This document shows, one piece after another, positions 11,309-21,400 of a stretch of DNA of 64,000 bases. The DNA comes from Takakia lepidozioides (lineage: Eukaryota; Streptophyta; Takakiopsida; Takakiales; Takakiaceae), in NCBI GenBank assembly GCA_030704615.1, contig CM060732.1:44063053-44127052 (forward strand), read 5' to 3'. Made by a program: the position numbers and the translations under genes. The stretch's first letter is position 1, and the number at the start of each line of letters is the position of its first letter. Below the pieces are notes generated by a model that did not search any database, was not told the origin of the DNA, and saw only the letters and a list, made by a program, of their open reading frames with translations.

Positions 11309-11742
11309 CACTACTACATTTAGGGGGGGTTAGCGACGCCAGGACCCCGGGCGCGCCGGACGCGCCGACCCCCTGCGACTGCAGCGTCGCACAGGCGCCC
11401 GGCTCGGGACTTGCGACGTCGGGGCGTCGTAACGCCGGCGCTCGGACGACGTTGTGGCATCTTGCGATGCCATGCCGTCGCCGGAAAGGGGCCTGACCCC
11501 ATTCCCCCGCCAACGCACTGGGGGGGTTGCGATGCCTTGGCGTCGCAACAATTTGCTGCGACGCCCCCGGGATGCTGCGACGCCGGGGAATCGCAACGAG
11601 ACATCGCGCCGCAGCCCTGCGACGGCAGGGAATCGCAATGCCTTGAAAAACCGTTTTTTTTTTTTTTTTTTTTTTTTTTTTCGCGATTCCCCGGCGTCCT
11701 GGGGGTGTCGCGGGAAATTGATTCTGGGAGTAGATTGTAGAG
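11309..11742. mobile_element. CACTA-like non-autonomous element, GC-rich
   Basis: It begins CACTACTACATTTAGG followed by a G-run and TTAGCGACGCC. Its interior is packed with GCGACG/CGTCGC words in both orientations and holds a long T-run (about 11648-11681). The right end carries GGCGTCCTGGGGG and GGGAGTAG, roughly the inverse of the left end. CACTA termini and CGACG subterminal repeats are typical of plant CACTA MITEs. The right border and a target duplication are not certain. A related end occurs at about 25700. Confidence 0.5.
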
Positions 11743-12180
11743 CATAATGGGCTTGGCATCCTCAGACTATAGCCATTGTCCAACAATAAGTTGCAATGCA
11801 GCTTTGCAAAACTTAGGCCATTGATAGATATTTGTTCTTGAAGAACTCTGGGGACAAGTCTCGCTGCAAGTTCCAGCTGTGCGAGCTCATGTAGAGTACG
11901 CATAATCTGCAACACAATGATAGGATTGAGATAGTGGTAGTCACTAGGAGCTAACTCTTGATATTCTAGCGACGACCGAAGGTCGGAAGCTAGTTTAGCG
12001 TAGAGCAGGAATAGGGTGCCATAGTGCCACGTCATCGTAGCCGTCAATTTCTTTGGAATCTGCCCGGACGGCCCCCGCGAAATAGGCCAATAGAAATCGC
12101 CGCGCCAACGTTTTTGGAACTACCCGCAATGCCCGAATCTTGATCTTCTTGAACTGCATGAGCTCTGTGTTTTCCGCCAT
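11743..12180 (-). pseudogene. Unrecognised minus-strand coding-like segment
   Basis: A frame starts ATG at 12180 (MAENTELMQFKKIKIRALRV) and stops after 61 codons. An overlapping frame (from 12047) continues about 100 more codons in a helical, leucine-rich composition before entering the CACTA-like element. The two could be one gene with a frameshift or a missed intron, cut by the element. I do not recognise the family and assign no function. Confidence 0.3.
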
Positions 12181-12192
12181 CGTTCACCTTGC

Positions 12193-12290
12193 AAGCACAG
12201 GCATGGATAGCTGAAGGAGCAGGGATCGAGTGTGGGTCCAGATTCATCCAAAAGGGCCCTCCAGATTAACTATGATTCGAAAAGAGAGGA
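12193..12290 (+). pseudogene. OSB-like exon fragment (plus-strand copy)
   Basis: This short stretch (GGCATGGATAGCTGAAGG and onward, then GATTCATCCAA) is a plus-strand copy of sequence found on the minus strand at about 18790-18880 and 22390-22470, and partly at about 15570-15616. In those copies it leads into the PDF motif of OSB proteins (IHPRGPDFK). Here the PDF codons are already degraded. It sits just upstream of the DPB3-like exon. Confidence 0.5.
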
Positions 12291-12368
12291 AAAGAGGAAA
12301 AGAGATGAGGGGGAGGGAATGAAAGGATGGACCAATGAACACACCAGGGATGGACTCTGCTGTAACAG

Positions 12369-12496
12369 AGCAAATGAAATATGTCGTGAATCAAAGCGAC
12401 AAACCATCATTGCTGAGGATGTGCTCAAAGCTGTTGAGGAGCTGGACCTCACCGAGTTTTGTGAGCCCTTGAAAGCTGCACTTGCAAGTATGTATG

Positions 12497-12550
<54 letters not shown>

Positions 12551-13296
12551 GATGATTTGCAGTGATGACTTAAGTGGATTATTTGAGTTTTTTGTTCTGT
12601 CTTTCCTATGGGGCAAGGTGCCAGATCAAACTCTAGTAGAAAACCTCTTCACGGAACACCTCAGAAGTTTGAAAAAGCCAAAAAAATCAACAAAGGCACT
12701 AGTCTTTCTCACACTCTGTGTGTCTTCCCTGGCCCTTGTTGGGGTCTAATTGATAGGCAGCTCACACACAGCAGATTGATGCTCGTGTGAAGGGATTTCT
12801 AGGAGAACCTGGAAAGCTGTTTATACCAAGGTAAGTCCCACTATTGGAGTGAGCCCCTGACAAAGGTAGCGTCTGTTCCCTCTTGTTCTACCCAAACTGG
12901 GCGTAGGGTCTATGACAACATCATCTCATGAGTACATTCTATGTCTTCCTTTTACATGACTTATCTAGACTGTCTTTAAAAAACAAAGTTCTTGAGCAAT
13001 TATGGGTGCTTGCAGGCTTCAGGAAAGATAATGAGTCTAAGAAATTTGAAACAAAATGGAAAGGTGGGGTCAAAAAGAGAAAGCCTGATGGTGACACTAA
13101 AGAGGGGGAAGCAAATTCAATCGCAAATGGTATTCTTCCTGATGTTTACAAGGTTCTTGGGAGATTCAACTTGGTCTTAGCATGCCGTGTTTCAATCTAT
13201 GCCTGCTCAGCTGCACCGTGGTGGTTCTCACAGACCAATCCAACATTACCTGACTACAGACAAAAGCAGCACACACAAGAGGTATTTTTGGGTTGA
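12369..13296 (+). CDS. DPB3/POLE3-like histone-fold subunit, 3' exons running into an OSB-like segment
   Basis: Exon 12369-12487 encodes ANEICRESKRQTIIAEDVLK and continues to EFCEPLKAALA. This is the C-terminal half of the NF-YB-type histone fold of DNA polymerase epsilon subunit 3 (Dpb4/DPB3-like), which pairs with an NF-YC-type partner. It has an acceptor after GTAACAG and a donor at GTATGT in phase 1. The next exon begins at 13016 after TTGCAG in matching phase and gives a Lys-rich tail (FRKDNESKKFETKWKGG), as in this family. From about 13135 the frame enters a repeat shared with about 23075 and ends TGA at 13296 after an OSB-like PDF stretch. No exon for the first half of the histone fold is visible upstream. 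It may be a truncated copy or a chimeric gene. Confidence 0.6.
12499..12548. repeat. (TC)n microsatellite in the DPB3-like intron
   Basis: An uninterrupted TC dinucleotide run of about 50 bp starts 11 bases after the donor site. It is an obvious length-polymorphic marker. Confidence 0.9.
12728..12925. repeat. Dispersed repeat family R2, copy 1 (in the DPB3-like intron)
   Basis: About 200 bp aligns with 42376-42572. Shared words are TTGGGGTCTAA, GCAGCTCACACACAGCAG, ATTGATGCTyGTGTGAA and GTCTGTTCCCT. Both copies lie inside introns of recognisable genes. The family is not identified, and no terminal repeats or coding capacity are visible. Confidence 0.7.
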
Positions 13297-13412
13297 TGGT
13301 CCGTCAAATCCTCCATGGGTCATGACACTAGGTCAAGGACAATGTGGTGAGGGCACCTTCTTCTTCGACCTATTTCAGCCTGTTTTTCCCTCTCATCATA
13401 CTCGACCCTGAG
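13135..13412 (+). pseudogene. OSB-like PDF-motif fragment, plus-strand copy 1
   Basis: The frame reads PTLPDYRQKQHTQEVFL and, after a frame change, VDGPSNPPWV. This matches the PDF motif of plant organellar single-stranded-DNA-binding (OSB) proteins (PDFKHKxTxEALW ... PPWV), with Y for F at the key aromatic. About 275 bp is directly duplicated at 23075-23350 and occurs inverted at about 19880-20000 and 20400-20560. It overlaps the 3' end of the DPB3-like frame. Confidence 0.55.
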
Positions 13413-13419
13413 ATGCGTC

Positions 13420-13630
13420 TGATAATTGCAAGATATGATCAGCATGGCTGTGGTAGGGCGGATTGCCAGATGTATGAACACCCAACAGCATTACATTCAT
13501 TTCTATTCTCAATGCTTGTGCCAGCCTAGAAGCCCTGGAAAAAAGTACATAGGTCCATGTTGACATAGTGGAAGCTGGAATTGCACCAGATATCATTCTG
13601 GAGACTATCCTTGTCGATATGTATGCGTCG
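13420..13630 (+). pseudogene. PPR fragment
   Basis: ARYDQHGCGR, NACASLEALEK and HVDIVEAGIAPDIILE can be read across frames. These are the L/S repeat phrases of PLS-class pentatricopeptide repeat proteins. Several frame changes show it is dead. It is joined directly to the preceding OSB-like segment. Confidence 0.55.
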
Positions 13631-13639
13631 TGTTTCAAT

Positions 13640-13880
13640 CTTTGCCTGCCTAGCTGCACCATTTCACTTTTCCGACCCCAGTCGATGGTGGGACAAATGG
13701 AGACAAAAAGGTGAATGCCTATTGGATACAGAGAGAAACAGATGCAATTCAGAATTGGGTTGGTCAGTGTCAGTTGCTAGCAGGTCTCCATGGGCTCGTT
13801 GAGTGTATCTGTGGTGGTTAGGAGTGACTTTGACAAGTTACTGCCGATGTGGCAGCAGGAAAGTATCCAAAAATAGATAA
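13640..13880 (+). pseudogene. OSB-like fragment (FSDPSxWWD motif)
   Basis: The translation contains HFSDPSRWWDKW, a copy of the EYFSDPSQWWDKRGK motif seen in the minus-strand OSB segments. This is the tryptophan-rich half of the PDF motif (WWDNR). It continues with GGAGTGACTTTGACAAGTTACTGCC, a stretch repeated at 23399 and, inverted, in the minus arm. Confidence 0.55.
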
Positions 13881-15130
13881 CATAGATGAGGAGAAGCTTG
13901 TTGACGTTTGTTTGCATTTGCAATGCGTGTGCAAGCCTGGCAGCCCTGGAAAGGTGCAATGAGGTCCATGGTGACATTGTCAAAGCTGATTTTGTACCAG
14001 ATGTCATTCTGAACACAGCCCTGCTGGACATGTATGTCAAATGTGAGTGCATTGAGAATGCAAAGGGAGTTTTCGACAGTATGGCTGAAAGAAATGTGGT
14101 GTCATGGAGGGCGATGATTGCAGGATATGCACAGCAAGGGGTGGGATGGAGGCTTCAGAGACCTATGAACAAATGATGGGGGAAGGGGTGAAGCCCGACC
14201 ACATAGCATTTGTTTGCATTTTCAATGCGTGTGCAAGCCTGGCAGCTCTGGAAAAGTGCAAAGTGGTCCATGGTGACATCGTCACATCTGGAATTGTACC
14301 CAATGTCATTCTGAACACTGCCCTGCTGGACATGTATGTCAAATGTGAGTGCATTGAGGATGCAAAGGAAGTTTTCGACAGTATGGCTGAAGGAGATGTG
14401 GTGTCGTGGAGGGCGATGATTGCAGAATATGCACAGCAAGGGCGCGGGATGGAGGCGTTGGAGACCTATGAGCAATTGATGTGCGAAGGGGTGAAGCCCA
14501 ACCGCATAATGTTTGTGTGCATTTGCAATGCATGTGCAAGCCTGGCAGCTTTGGAAAGATGCATTGAGGTCCATGCATGTGACATCGTCAAAGCTGGATT
14601 TGTACCAGATGTCATCCTGAACACTGCCCTGCTAGACATGTATGTCAAATGTGAGTGCATCTAGGATGCAAAGGGAGTGTTCGACAGTATGGCAAAAAGA
14701 AATGTGGTGTTGTGGAGGGCGATGATTACAAGATATGCACAACAAAGGGCGGGATGGAGGCTTTGGAGACCTATGAGCAATTGATGTGCGAAAGGGTGAA
14801 GCCCAACCACATCACATTTGTTTGCGTTTGCAATGCTTGTGCAAGCCTGGCAGCCCTGGAAAGGTGCAATGAGGTCCATGGGACATCGTCAAAGCTGGAT
14901 TTGTACCAGATGTCATCCTGAACACTGCCCTGCTGGACCTGTATGTCAAATGTGAGTGCATCAAGGATGCAAAGGGAGTGTTCGACAGGATGACTGAACG
15001 AAATGTGGTGTCGTGGAATTCCATGATCGCAGGATATGCCCAGCATGGTTGTCATAGGGAGGTCCTGCAACTATTTGAAGGAATGTAAAAGAACGGCTTG
15101 AAGCCGGACAGTATCACCTTTATATGTGGT
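13881..15130 (+). pseudogene. PLS-class PPR array, four tandem units of about 303 bp
   Basis: The phrase GCAAGCCTGGCAGC recurs at 13931, 14233, 14536 and 14841, one P-L-S triplet (about 101 codons) apart. Each unit reads CNACASLAALE ... GDIVKAGFVPDVILNTALLD ... MYVKCECIEDAKGVFDSMAE ... VVSWRAMIAGYAQQG ... MEALETYEQLM. PLS PPRs bind organellar RNA one base per repeat. The longest open piece is 14104-14664. Frame changes near 14150 and 14890 and a stop at 14662-14664 break it. The near-identity of units suggests recent tandem duplication or gene conversion. Confidence 0.8.
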
Positions 15131-15270
15131 CTCTCTGGGTAGATGGTCAACTGAATGCAGCAGTTGCAGCGACACGGTTGATGAAATCAAGCACCTCATC
15201 CATCACCACAGCTTCTAAAAGAGGATAAAGAGAGGGAGTCCACAATGCCACTTCTGGCACTTCTGGGCAT

Positions 15271-15520
15271 GTGAAGATGCTTTGTGAGGCAGGCAGACTG
15301 AAAGAGGCTCTACAGACTTTAAACCAAGGAGGCATTTCAGCAGATTCAGAAACGTATGTCTGTCTCTTGCATAAGTGCATCAAGGTGAAAGGCCTGGAAG
15401 CTGGAAAGCAGATGCACACTCACATTATCCAAAGTGGATTCACGCCAAATGTTTTTCTCCTCAACACCCTCGTCAACATGTATGTTAAGTGCGGGGGTGT
15501 TTGCTGGAAGAATTCTAGGC
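15271..15520 (+). pseudogene. PPR protein amino-terminal segment
   Basis: The frame reads MLCEAGRLKEALQTLNQGG, ETYVCLLHKCIKVKGLEAGK and HIIQSGFTPNVFLLNTLVNM. This is the usual start of seedless-plant DYW-type PPR proteins, ahead of the first L repeat. It is cut at about 15520, where it abruptly joins OSB-type intron sequence, so it is a fragment or exon-swapped copy. Confidence 0.6.
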
Positions 15521-15650
15521 TATCATTGTATGTTGCTAGCAGCAAGGCAAGGATGTATGCATGATTTGTGCAGAGGCATGGATAGCTGAAGGAGCAGGGA
15601 TGAAGTGTGGGTTCCCTCTTATCAGAACCGGCCCTAAATTTTCATGTTGA
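15520..15650 (+). pseudogene. OSB-like intron/exon fragment, plus orientation
   Basis: Contains plus-strand copies of words found inverted at about 18810-18910 and 22420-22500 (GGCATGGATAGCTGAAGGAG), then part of another unit (TTTTCATGTTGAATTCTGC). It ends exactly at CCGGGGGGTGCACC, the start of a second repeated element also present at about 22755. Confidence 0.55.
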
Positions 15651-16010
15651 ATTCTGCCCGGGGGGTGCACCCTTCATAAAAAGACCATATCATGTGCGTG
15701 CATCAGCCAATAAACAATACCCCTGTATATAGCTTAATTCATGAATTTATCATATGTATACATATTCTTAAGACTTTATTAAAACCCCTAGAGTATTTAT
15801 ATAAAACAAACAATTAATGAATAACAATACCCTGCTGTATGTATTCATGTGTTCATTGAGAATATAAAAACCCTTTATTTATGTATAAATGTTAATACAA
15901 AATTATGGACAAACTATAGATCGGATCTAAAAAAAATCAAAATAACTTGTGTAACCAATACAAATTAGTATAAAATTTATTTTCCGTTTATAGAATTGTT
16001 AAAAACGTGC
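15646..16010. repeat. AT-rich element starting CCGGGGGGTGCACC, copy 1
   Basis: The first about 80 bp resembles 22755-22850 (shared CCGGGGGGTGCACC, ATCAyrTGCGTG and a CCCC-containing stretch). The rest is AT-rich with no coding capacity. In both copies it abuts OSB-like sequence at GAATTC/GCAGAATTC. Confidence 0.45.
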
Positions 16011-16095
16011 TGAAATGTGTTGAGAAAGGTGCCTTCATTAGTAGTTCTTTGTTTTATCAATAGTGTTGCTGCCGCTATTGTTTCCACTTAGGCCA
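16010..16095 (-). pseudogene. OSB-like fragment, minus strand
   Basis: AATGTGTTGAGAAAGGTGCC and TGCTGCCGCTATTGTTTCCA match the 3' part of the minus-strand OSB units at about 19200-19260 and 18640-18720. It is the first minus-oriented piece of the cluster. Confidence 0.5.
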
Positions 16096-16289
16096 AAACA
16101 ATAAGTTTTTTTTTAAAAGAAAGATAGGGGGATTTGTGTGCAGCAGCTGTTGCTCCTCCTCCTCACCCTCTCTCCCTCCCCCGTTTTCCTTGGCCTAAGT
16201 AGGGGGAAGAGAGACAACAGTAGCAGCTGCTGCTCTCTCCCTGCTTAGGCAAACAAAAGGAAAAAAAACAATAATAGTAATAACCGATC

Positions 16290-16720
16290 TCGTTGCTCCC
16301 ACATTTGACATACATGTTGACGTGGGTACTGTTCAAAATGACACCTGATATAACCCTAGCTTTGACAACATCGACATGGACCTCTTTGCCTTTTTCGAGG
16401 GCCTTGCATGGTTGTTCATGCATTATAAACACAAACGAACATGATCTGGTCCAACTTCAAGCCTTCCTGCATCATTTGCTCATAGGTCTCTATGTCAAAG
16501 TCTTCATGCCGCACCCCTCCTATGCATATCCTGCATTCATCACGTTCCACAACATCATATCTCATTCAGCCATATTATCAAAACACTGCATCTAGTTAAA
16601 CCACCTTACTGCAGCCGCTCTTGAATTACATGTCCACCAAGGTAGGGTTCAAAATGACATATGATACAATTCCAGCTCTTACGATGTCACCATGGACTTC
16701 TTTGCCCTTTTCGAAAAGGT
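16290..16720 (-). pseudogene. PPR fragment, minus strand
   Basis: The minus strand reads ALEKGKEVHVDVVKARVISG and MYVKCGS near 16300-16410, with more L/S-repeat phrases to 16720 across frame breaks. The downstream side runs into low-complexity CT-rich sequence (about 16150-16250). Confidence 0.6.
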
Positions 16721-16740
16721 ATCAGGAGATAAAGAACTCC

Positions 16741-16764
16741 CTCTCTCTCTCTCTCTCTCTCTCT
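16741..16764. repeat. (CT)n microsatellite
   Basis: A short uninterrupted CT run of about 12 units between two PPR fragments. Confidence 0.85.
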
Positions 16765-16949
16765 GTCCCCCTTAAGCTCCCGAAGCGATGAATTCAAGGT
16801 CAGATGGTGGGGTTAGCTGCAACGTATGACTAATACCCGATATCCTAAGTTAATCGACTCTATATCTTGGAAGCAGGATTGCCCAATAGATTTCAAATAG
16901 TTTGGATTCTAATTTAATGTCCCGGTAGCTATATAAACTATTCTAAGTA

Positions 16950-17620
16950 TCAAATTGTTGTACAAGGAAGAACAAGCTCATGTAAAATGTGATGGGACAT
17001 ATAGCTTGTTGTTAGCTGCTGAGTAGGGAGAACATTCTGCTGCTCAGATGGATCCCACCTGCCAGCTGCAGCATAGATATTTGATAGCAACACATAAGTC
17101 GCAGCATCCTGTTCATCCGACATGAAGACAAATGTTGCCGCATGTTCAGCCATCTCCACATTGCCATGGATTCTGCAGGCATCAAGCAAGGCCTTCCACA
17201 CCACAACATCTGGATTGATGGCATTTTATTAATCGGGTCCACTGCCTCATCCAGTTGTCCCGCACGTCCAAGAAGGTCCACCATGCAGCCAAAGTGCTTT
17301 ACTGTCAGAGTGACACCATGATCTTGACTAAGGGAATCAAAGTAGTGTCTTCCTTCATCCAGTAGGCCAATGTGGCTGCATGCAGATACAACACATATAA
17401 AGGTGATATTGTCCGACTTCAAACCGTTCTTTTGCATTCCTTCAAATAGTTGCAGGACTTCCCTATAACAACCATGCTGGGCATATCTTGCAATCATCGC
17501 ATTCCGTGACACCACATTTCGTTCAGCCTGCATATTGTCAAATACTCCCTTTGCATCCTCAATGCACCCACATTTCGCATACATGTCCACCGGGGCAGTG
17601 TCCAGAATGACATTTCCCCA
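16950..17620 (-). pseudogene. PPR with S2/E-type C-terminal region, minus strand
   Basis: From 17590 downward the frame reads MDMYAKCGCIEDAKGVFDNM, AMIARYAQHGC, LQLFEGMQKNGLKSDNITF, then HYFDSLSQDHGVTLTVKHFG and MVDLLGRAGQLDEAVDPINK. These are P2-L2-S2 repeats of a DYW-class PPR. After one frame change the E region follows (VVWKALLDACRIHGNVEMAE ... ATYVLLSNIYAAAGRW, 17204 to about 17050). No DYW domain follows. One frameshift and the missing DYW make it non-functional. Confidence 0.75.
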
Positions 17621-18411
17621 TCATTTCCCCTTCCCCCATCATTTGCTCATAGGTCTCCAAGGCCTCCATCGGTGCCCCTGCTGTGCATATCCTGCATATG
17701 GTGTTCCATGACACCAAATCTTGTTCCGCCTTGAACACTCACTCCGCATCCCCAATGCCCCGATGCTCCCACATTTGGCATACATGTCCACAAGGGCAAT
17801 GTCCAAATCACATATGGTACAATTCCAGATTGACATGCAACCATGGACCTCTTTGCCCTTTTCCAGGGCTGCCAGAGTTGCACTGAAACGTTATGTGGTC
17901 GGGCTTCACCCCTTCTCCCATCATTTTCACATACGTCTCCAAAGCCTACATCCCATGCCCCTGCTGTGCACATCCTGCAAGCATCGCGCGTTCCATGATA
18001 CCATATCTCGTCCAGCCATAGTGTTGAACATTCCCTCCGCACCCTCAATGCTCCCACATTTGGCATACATGTCCACGAGGGTATTGTTCATAATCACATC
18101 TGGTACAATTCCAGCTTTTGCGATGCAATCATGCACCTCTTTGCCCTTTTCCAGGGCTGCCAGGCTTGCACATGGACTGCAAATGCACACAAACATGATG
18201 TGGTCGGGCTTTACCCCTTCCCCCATCATTTGCTCATAGGTCTCCAAAGCCTCCATCCCGCGTCCCTGCTGTGCATACCCTGCAAGCATCGCACTCCACG
18301 ACACCACATCTCATTTAGCCATAGTGTTGAACACTTCCTTTGCATTCTCAAAGCACCCACATTGACATACATGTCCACCAGGGCAGTGTTCAGAATGACA
18401 TCTGGTAATCT
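17620..18411 (-). pseudogene. Degenerate PPR repeats, minus strand
   Basis: About two and a half P-L-S triplets. The best open part is 17927-18307, reading AMLAGYAQQGRGMEALETYE, GVKPDHIMFVCIC and GIVPDVIMNNTLVDMYAKCG. Frame changes occur between units. The sequence is close to the plus-strand array at 13.9-15.1 kb, so the two form an inverted repeat pair. Confidence 0.75.
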
Positions 18412-18600
18412 GACAGGCATTCACCTTTTTCCCTCGGTTGTCCCACCATTGACTGGGGTCAGAAAAGTACTCACTCCACAACTTCTCTTCGTCTCTGCTA
18501 CCTGTTTCTGGATACTTTCCTATTGTCACATTGGCAGTATCATGTCAAAGCCACTCCAAAGTAACTCAACCAGCTAACTTGCAGAATTCAACATGAAAAT
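18411..18600 (-). pseudogene. OSB-like W-rich motif fused to PPR
   Basis: The minus frame 18529-18311 reads EEKLWSEYFSDPSQWWDNRG and then passes without a stop into PPR codons (HSEHCPGGHVCQ, ENAKEVFNTMAK, shifted frame). The junction is at about 18411-18422 (TTACCAGATGTCATTC). OSB proteins bind single-stranded organellar DNA through an SSB fold plus one to three PDF motifs. Only the PDF region is seen here. Confidence 0.65.
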
Positions 18601-20840
18601 TTGGGGCCGATTCTGATAAAGGGGAAAAACAGGGTGAACGGTGTTGAAGAAGGTGCCTTGATTAGTAGTGCCTCATTTTATAAATTGTGTCGCCGCTACT
18701 GCTGCGGCTTCCAGTTGACCATCTACCCATGCAGGTATATTGTAGCTATCCTTCCACAGGAATCATAGGTAATCTGGAGCTTGTAATCCGGCCCTCTTGG
18801 ATGAATCTGGACCCACACTCTATCCCTGCTCCTTCAGCTATCCATGCCTCTGCACGAATCATGCTTACATCCTTGCCTTGCTGCTAGCAGCTGACAATGA
18901 CAGCCTAGAATTCTTCAGCAAAACCCCCAACCATACTTCTCACACTAGTTTCTATGCTGACTTGCGTTTGCTTCCAACAGACATTCACCTTTTTGCCTCG
19001 ATTGTTCCACCATTGATTGGGGTCGTTCATTCCAGAGCTTCTCCTCATCTCCGTTATATGTTTTTCGATACTTTACTGTTGCCACATTGCCAGTAACATG
19101 TCAAAATCACTCCAAAACCACCATAGAGACGAGCTAACTTGCATAATTCAGTATGAAAATTTAGGGACGACTTTGATAATAGGGAAAAACAAGGTGAAAT
19201 GTGTTGAAGAAGGTGCCTTCATTATACTCAATTGTGCTGTTGCCGCTGCTGTTTCCAGCTGACCATCTACCCACACAGATTTCTTGTAGCTATTGATCCA
19301 CAGGGAATCAGAAGTAATCTTGTGTTTGAAATCCAACCCCCTTGGATGAATCTGGACCTCTATCCCTGGTCCTTCAGCCAGCTAACTGGCAGATTTCAAC
19401 ATGGAAATTTAGAGCCAATTCAGATAAGAGGGAAAAACAGGGTGAAATGTTTTGAAGAAGGTGCCTTCATTAGCAGTACCTGATTTTATCCATTGTGCCG
19501 CTGCTGCTGCGGCTTCCAGTTGACCATATGCCTTCCATAGGGAATCATAGGTAATCTGGAGCTTGAAATCCGGCCCTCTTGGATGAATCTGGGCCTACAT
19601 TCTATCCTTGCTAGCAGCTGACATTGATGGCATGAAGTTCTTCCAGCAAACACCCCAACCCTACCTATAGTAACATGTCAAAATCACTCCAAAACCACCA
19701 TAGATCCACCAGTGAGCTTCTCCTCATCTATGTTATCTGTTTTTTGATACTTTCTTGCTGCCACATCGGCAGTAACTTGTCAAAGTCACCCCTAACCATC
19801 ACATATCCACCCAACGAGCTAACTGACAGAAATCAATATGCATCTCAAGGCCGAATCTGATGAGAGGGTAAAACAGACAGAAATAGGTTGAAAAAGAAGG
19901 TGCCCTCACCACATTGTCCTTGACCTTATGTCATGACCCATGGAGGATTTCACCGAACATCAACCCTAAAGGACCTTGTGTGTGTGTGCAGCTTGTGTCT
20001 GAAGCCTTCAGAATGACATCTGGTAATGTGCAGGCATTCACCTTTTTGCCTCGTTTGTCCCACCATTGGCTGGGGTCAGAAAAGTATTCATCCCACAACT
20101 TCTCCTCATCTTTGTTTACCTATTTTTGGATACTTTCCTGTGTCACATTGACAGTATCATGTCAAAGTCACTCCAAACTACCAAAGGCTCACTCAATCAG
20201 CTAACTTGCAGAATTCAACATGGAAATGTAGGGCAGATTCTGATAAGCGGGAACAGGGTGAAATGTGTTGAAGAAGGTGCTTCTCCTACCCTATGTTATC
20301 TGTTTTTGGATACTTTCCTGCTGCCACATCAGCAGTAACTTGTCAAAGTCACTCCTAACCACCACGGATCCATCCAACGAGCTAACTTACAGAGTTCAAT
20401 ACGCATCTCAAGGCCGAGTCTGATGAGAGGGTAAAACAGGCAGAAATAGGTTGAAGAAGAAGAACCACATTGTCCTTGACCTTGTGTCATGACCCATGGA
20501 GGATTTCACCGAACATCAACCCTAAAGAACCTCTTGTGTATGCAGCTTGTGTCTGCAACCTTCAGAATGACATCTGGTAATCTGCAGGCATTCACATTTT
20601 TGCCTCGTTTGTCCCACCATTGGCTGGGGTCAGAAAAGTATTCATCCCACAGCTTCTCCTCATCTTTGTTTACCTGTTTTTGGATACTTTCCTGTGTCAC
20701 ATTGGCAGTATCATGTCAATAAGATGGGAAAACAGGGTGAAATGTGTTGAAGAAGGTGCTTCTCCTACCCTATGTGATCTGTTTTTGGATACTTTCCTGG
20801 TTCAATTGGCATTTTGTTGATGAACTCTTCTACCTCATCT
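18600..20840 (-). pseudogene. Cluster of OSB-derived partial units, minus strand
   Basis: At least five partial units of one ancestral OSB gene segment occur head-to-tail or nested. IHPRGxDFKHKITSDSLW-type PDF exons lie at about 18720-18810, 19250-19360 and 19500-19600. EYFSDPSQWWDKRGK-type exons lie at about 18985-19060, 20040-20110 and 20580-20680. PDF-like RHKQHTQEV-type pieces lie at about 19900-20000 and 20450-20560. Sequence between the two exon types begins GTGAATG after the W-rich exon and is conserved, so introns were copied. That points to DNA-level duplication rather than retroposition. All units are truncated. Confidence 0.65.
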
Positions 20841-21400
20841 CATCGGCCTACACGGCCAAGAAGGTCCACAATGCAGCAAAAATGCTCCACTGTAGGAGTG
20901 AGGCCATGATCTCTACTCATGGAACCAAACAAGTGGTGGCCTTCATCCACCAGGCCTACATGCCTACAAGTAGAGAGAAGAGAAACGAAGGTGATACCAT
21001 TTGGCTTCAAGCCTTCCTGCTGCATCTGTTCAAATAGTTGGAAGGCCTCTGTACTACACCCATGTCCGTGGTGGCTCATACATAATTCGAAATATGGCAG
21101 TCCCAGTGGACCTGATGTTATCCTGCAATTATGGCATTCCATGCTTGCTGAACCATATTTTCAAACACTTGACGTGCATCGTGAACACTCCCACATTTGG
21201 CATACATGTTAACAAGGGCATTGTCCAAGTTAAGATATGACACAACCCCAGCTTTGTTAATATCAGCATGGACCCGCGTGCCCTTTTCCAGGGCCCCTAG
21301 ACTGGCACATGCATTGACAACAGAAACGAACGTGACCCTGTTCGGTGTCATCGCGTCCAGTTCCATTTGCTTGTACTTGAAAGCCTCTTCAGCATAGCCA
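20840..21400 (-). pseudogene. PPR fragment, minus strand
   Basis: The frame 21366-21118 reads VTFVSVVNACASLGALEKGT, ADINKAGVVSYLNLDNALVN and MYAKCGSVHDARQVFENM. After a frame change comes QLFEQMQQEGLKPNGITFVS, HVGLVDEGHHLFGSMSRDHG and IVDLLGRVGR (to 20840). This part diverges more from the main array than its neighbours do, so it derives from a different PPR parent. It ends abruptly at OSB-like sequence. Confidence 0.7.

Noticed and set aside
16140-16260. CT-rich minus-strand frame continuation as protein
   Set aside because: Low-complexity sequence following a broken PPR; no coding signal.
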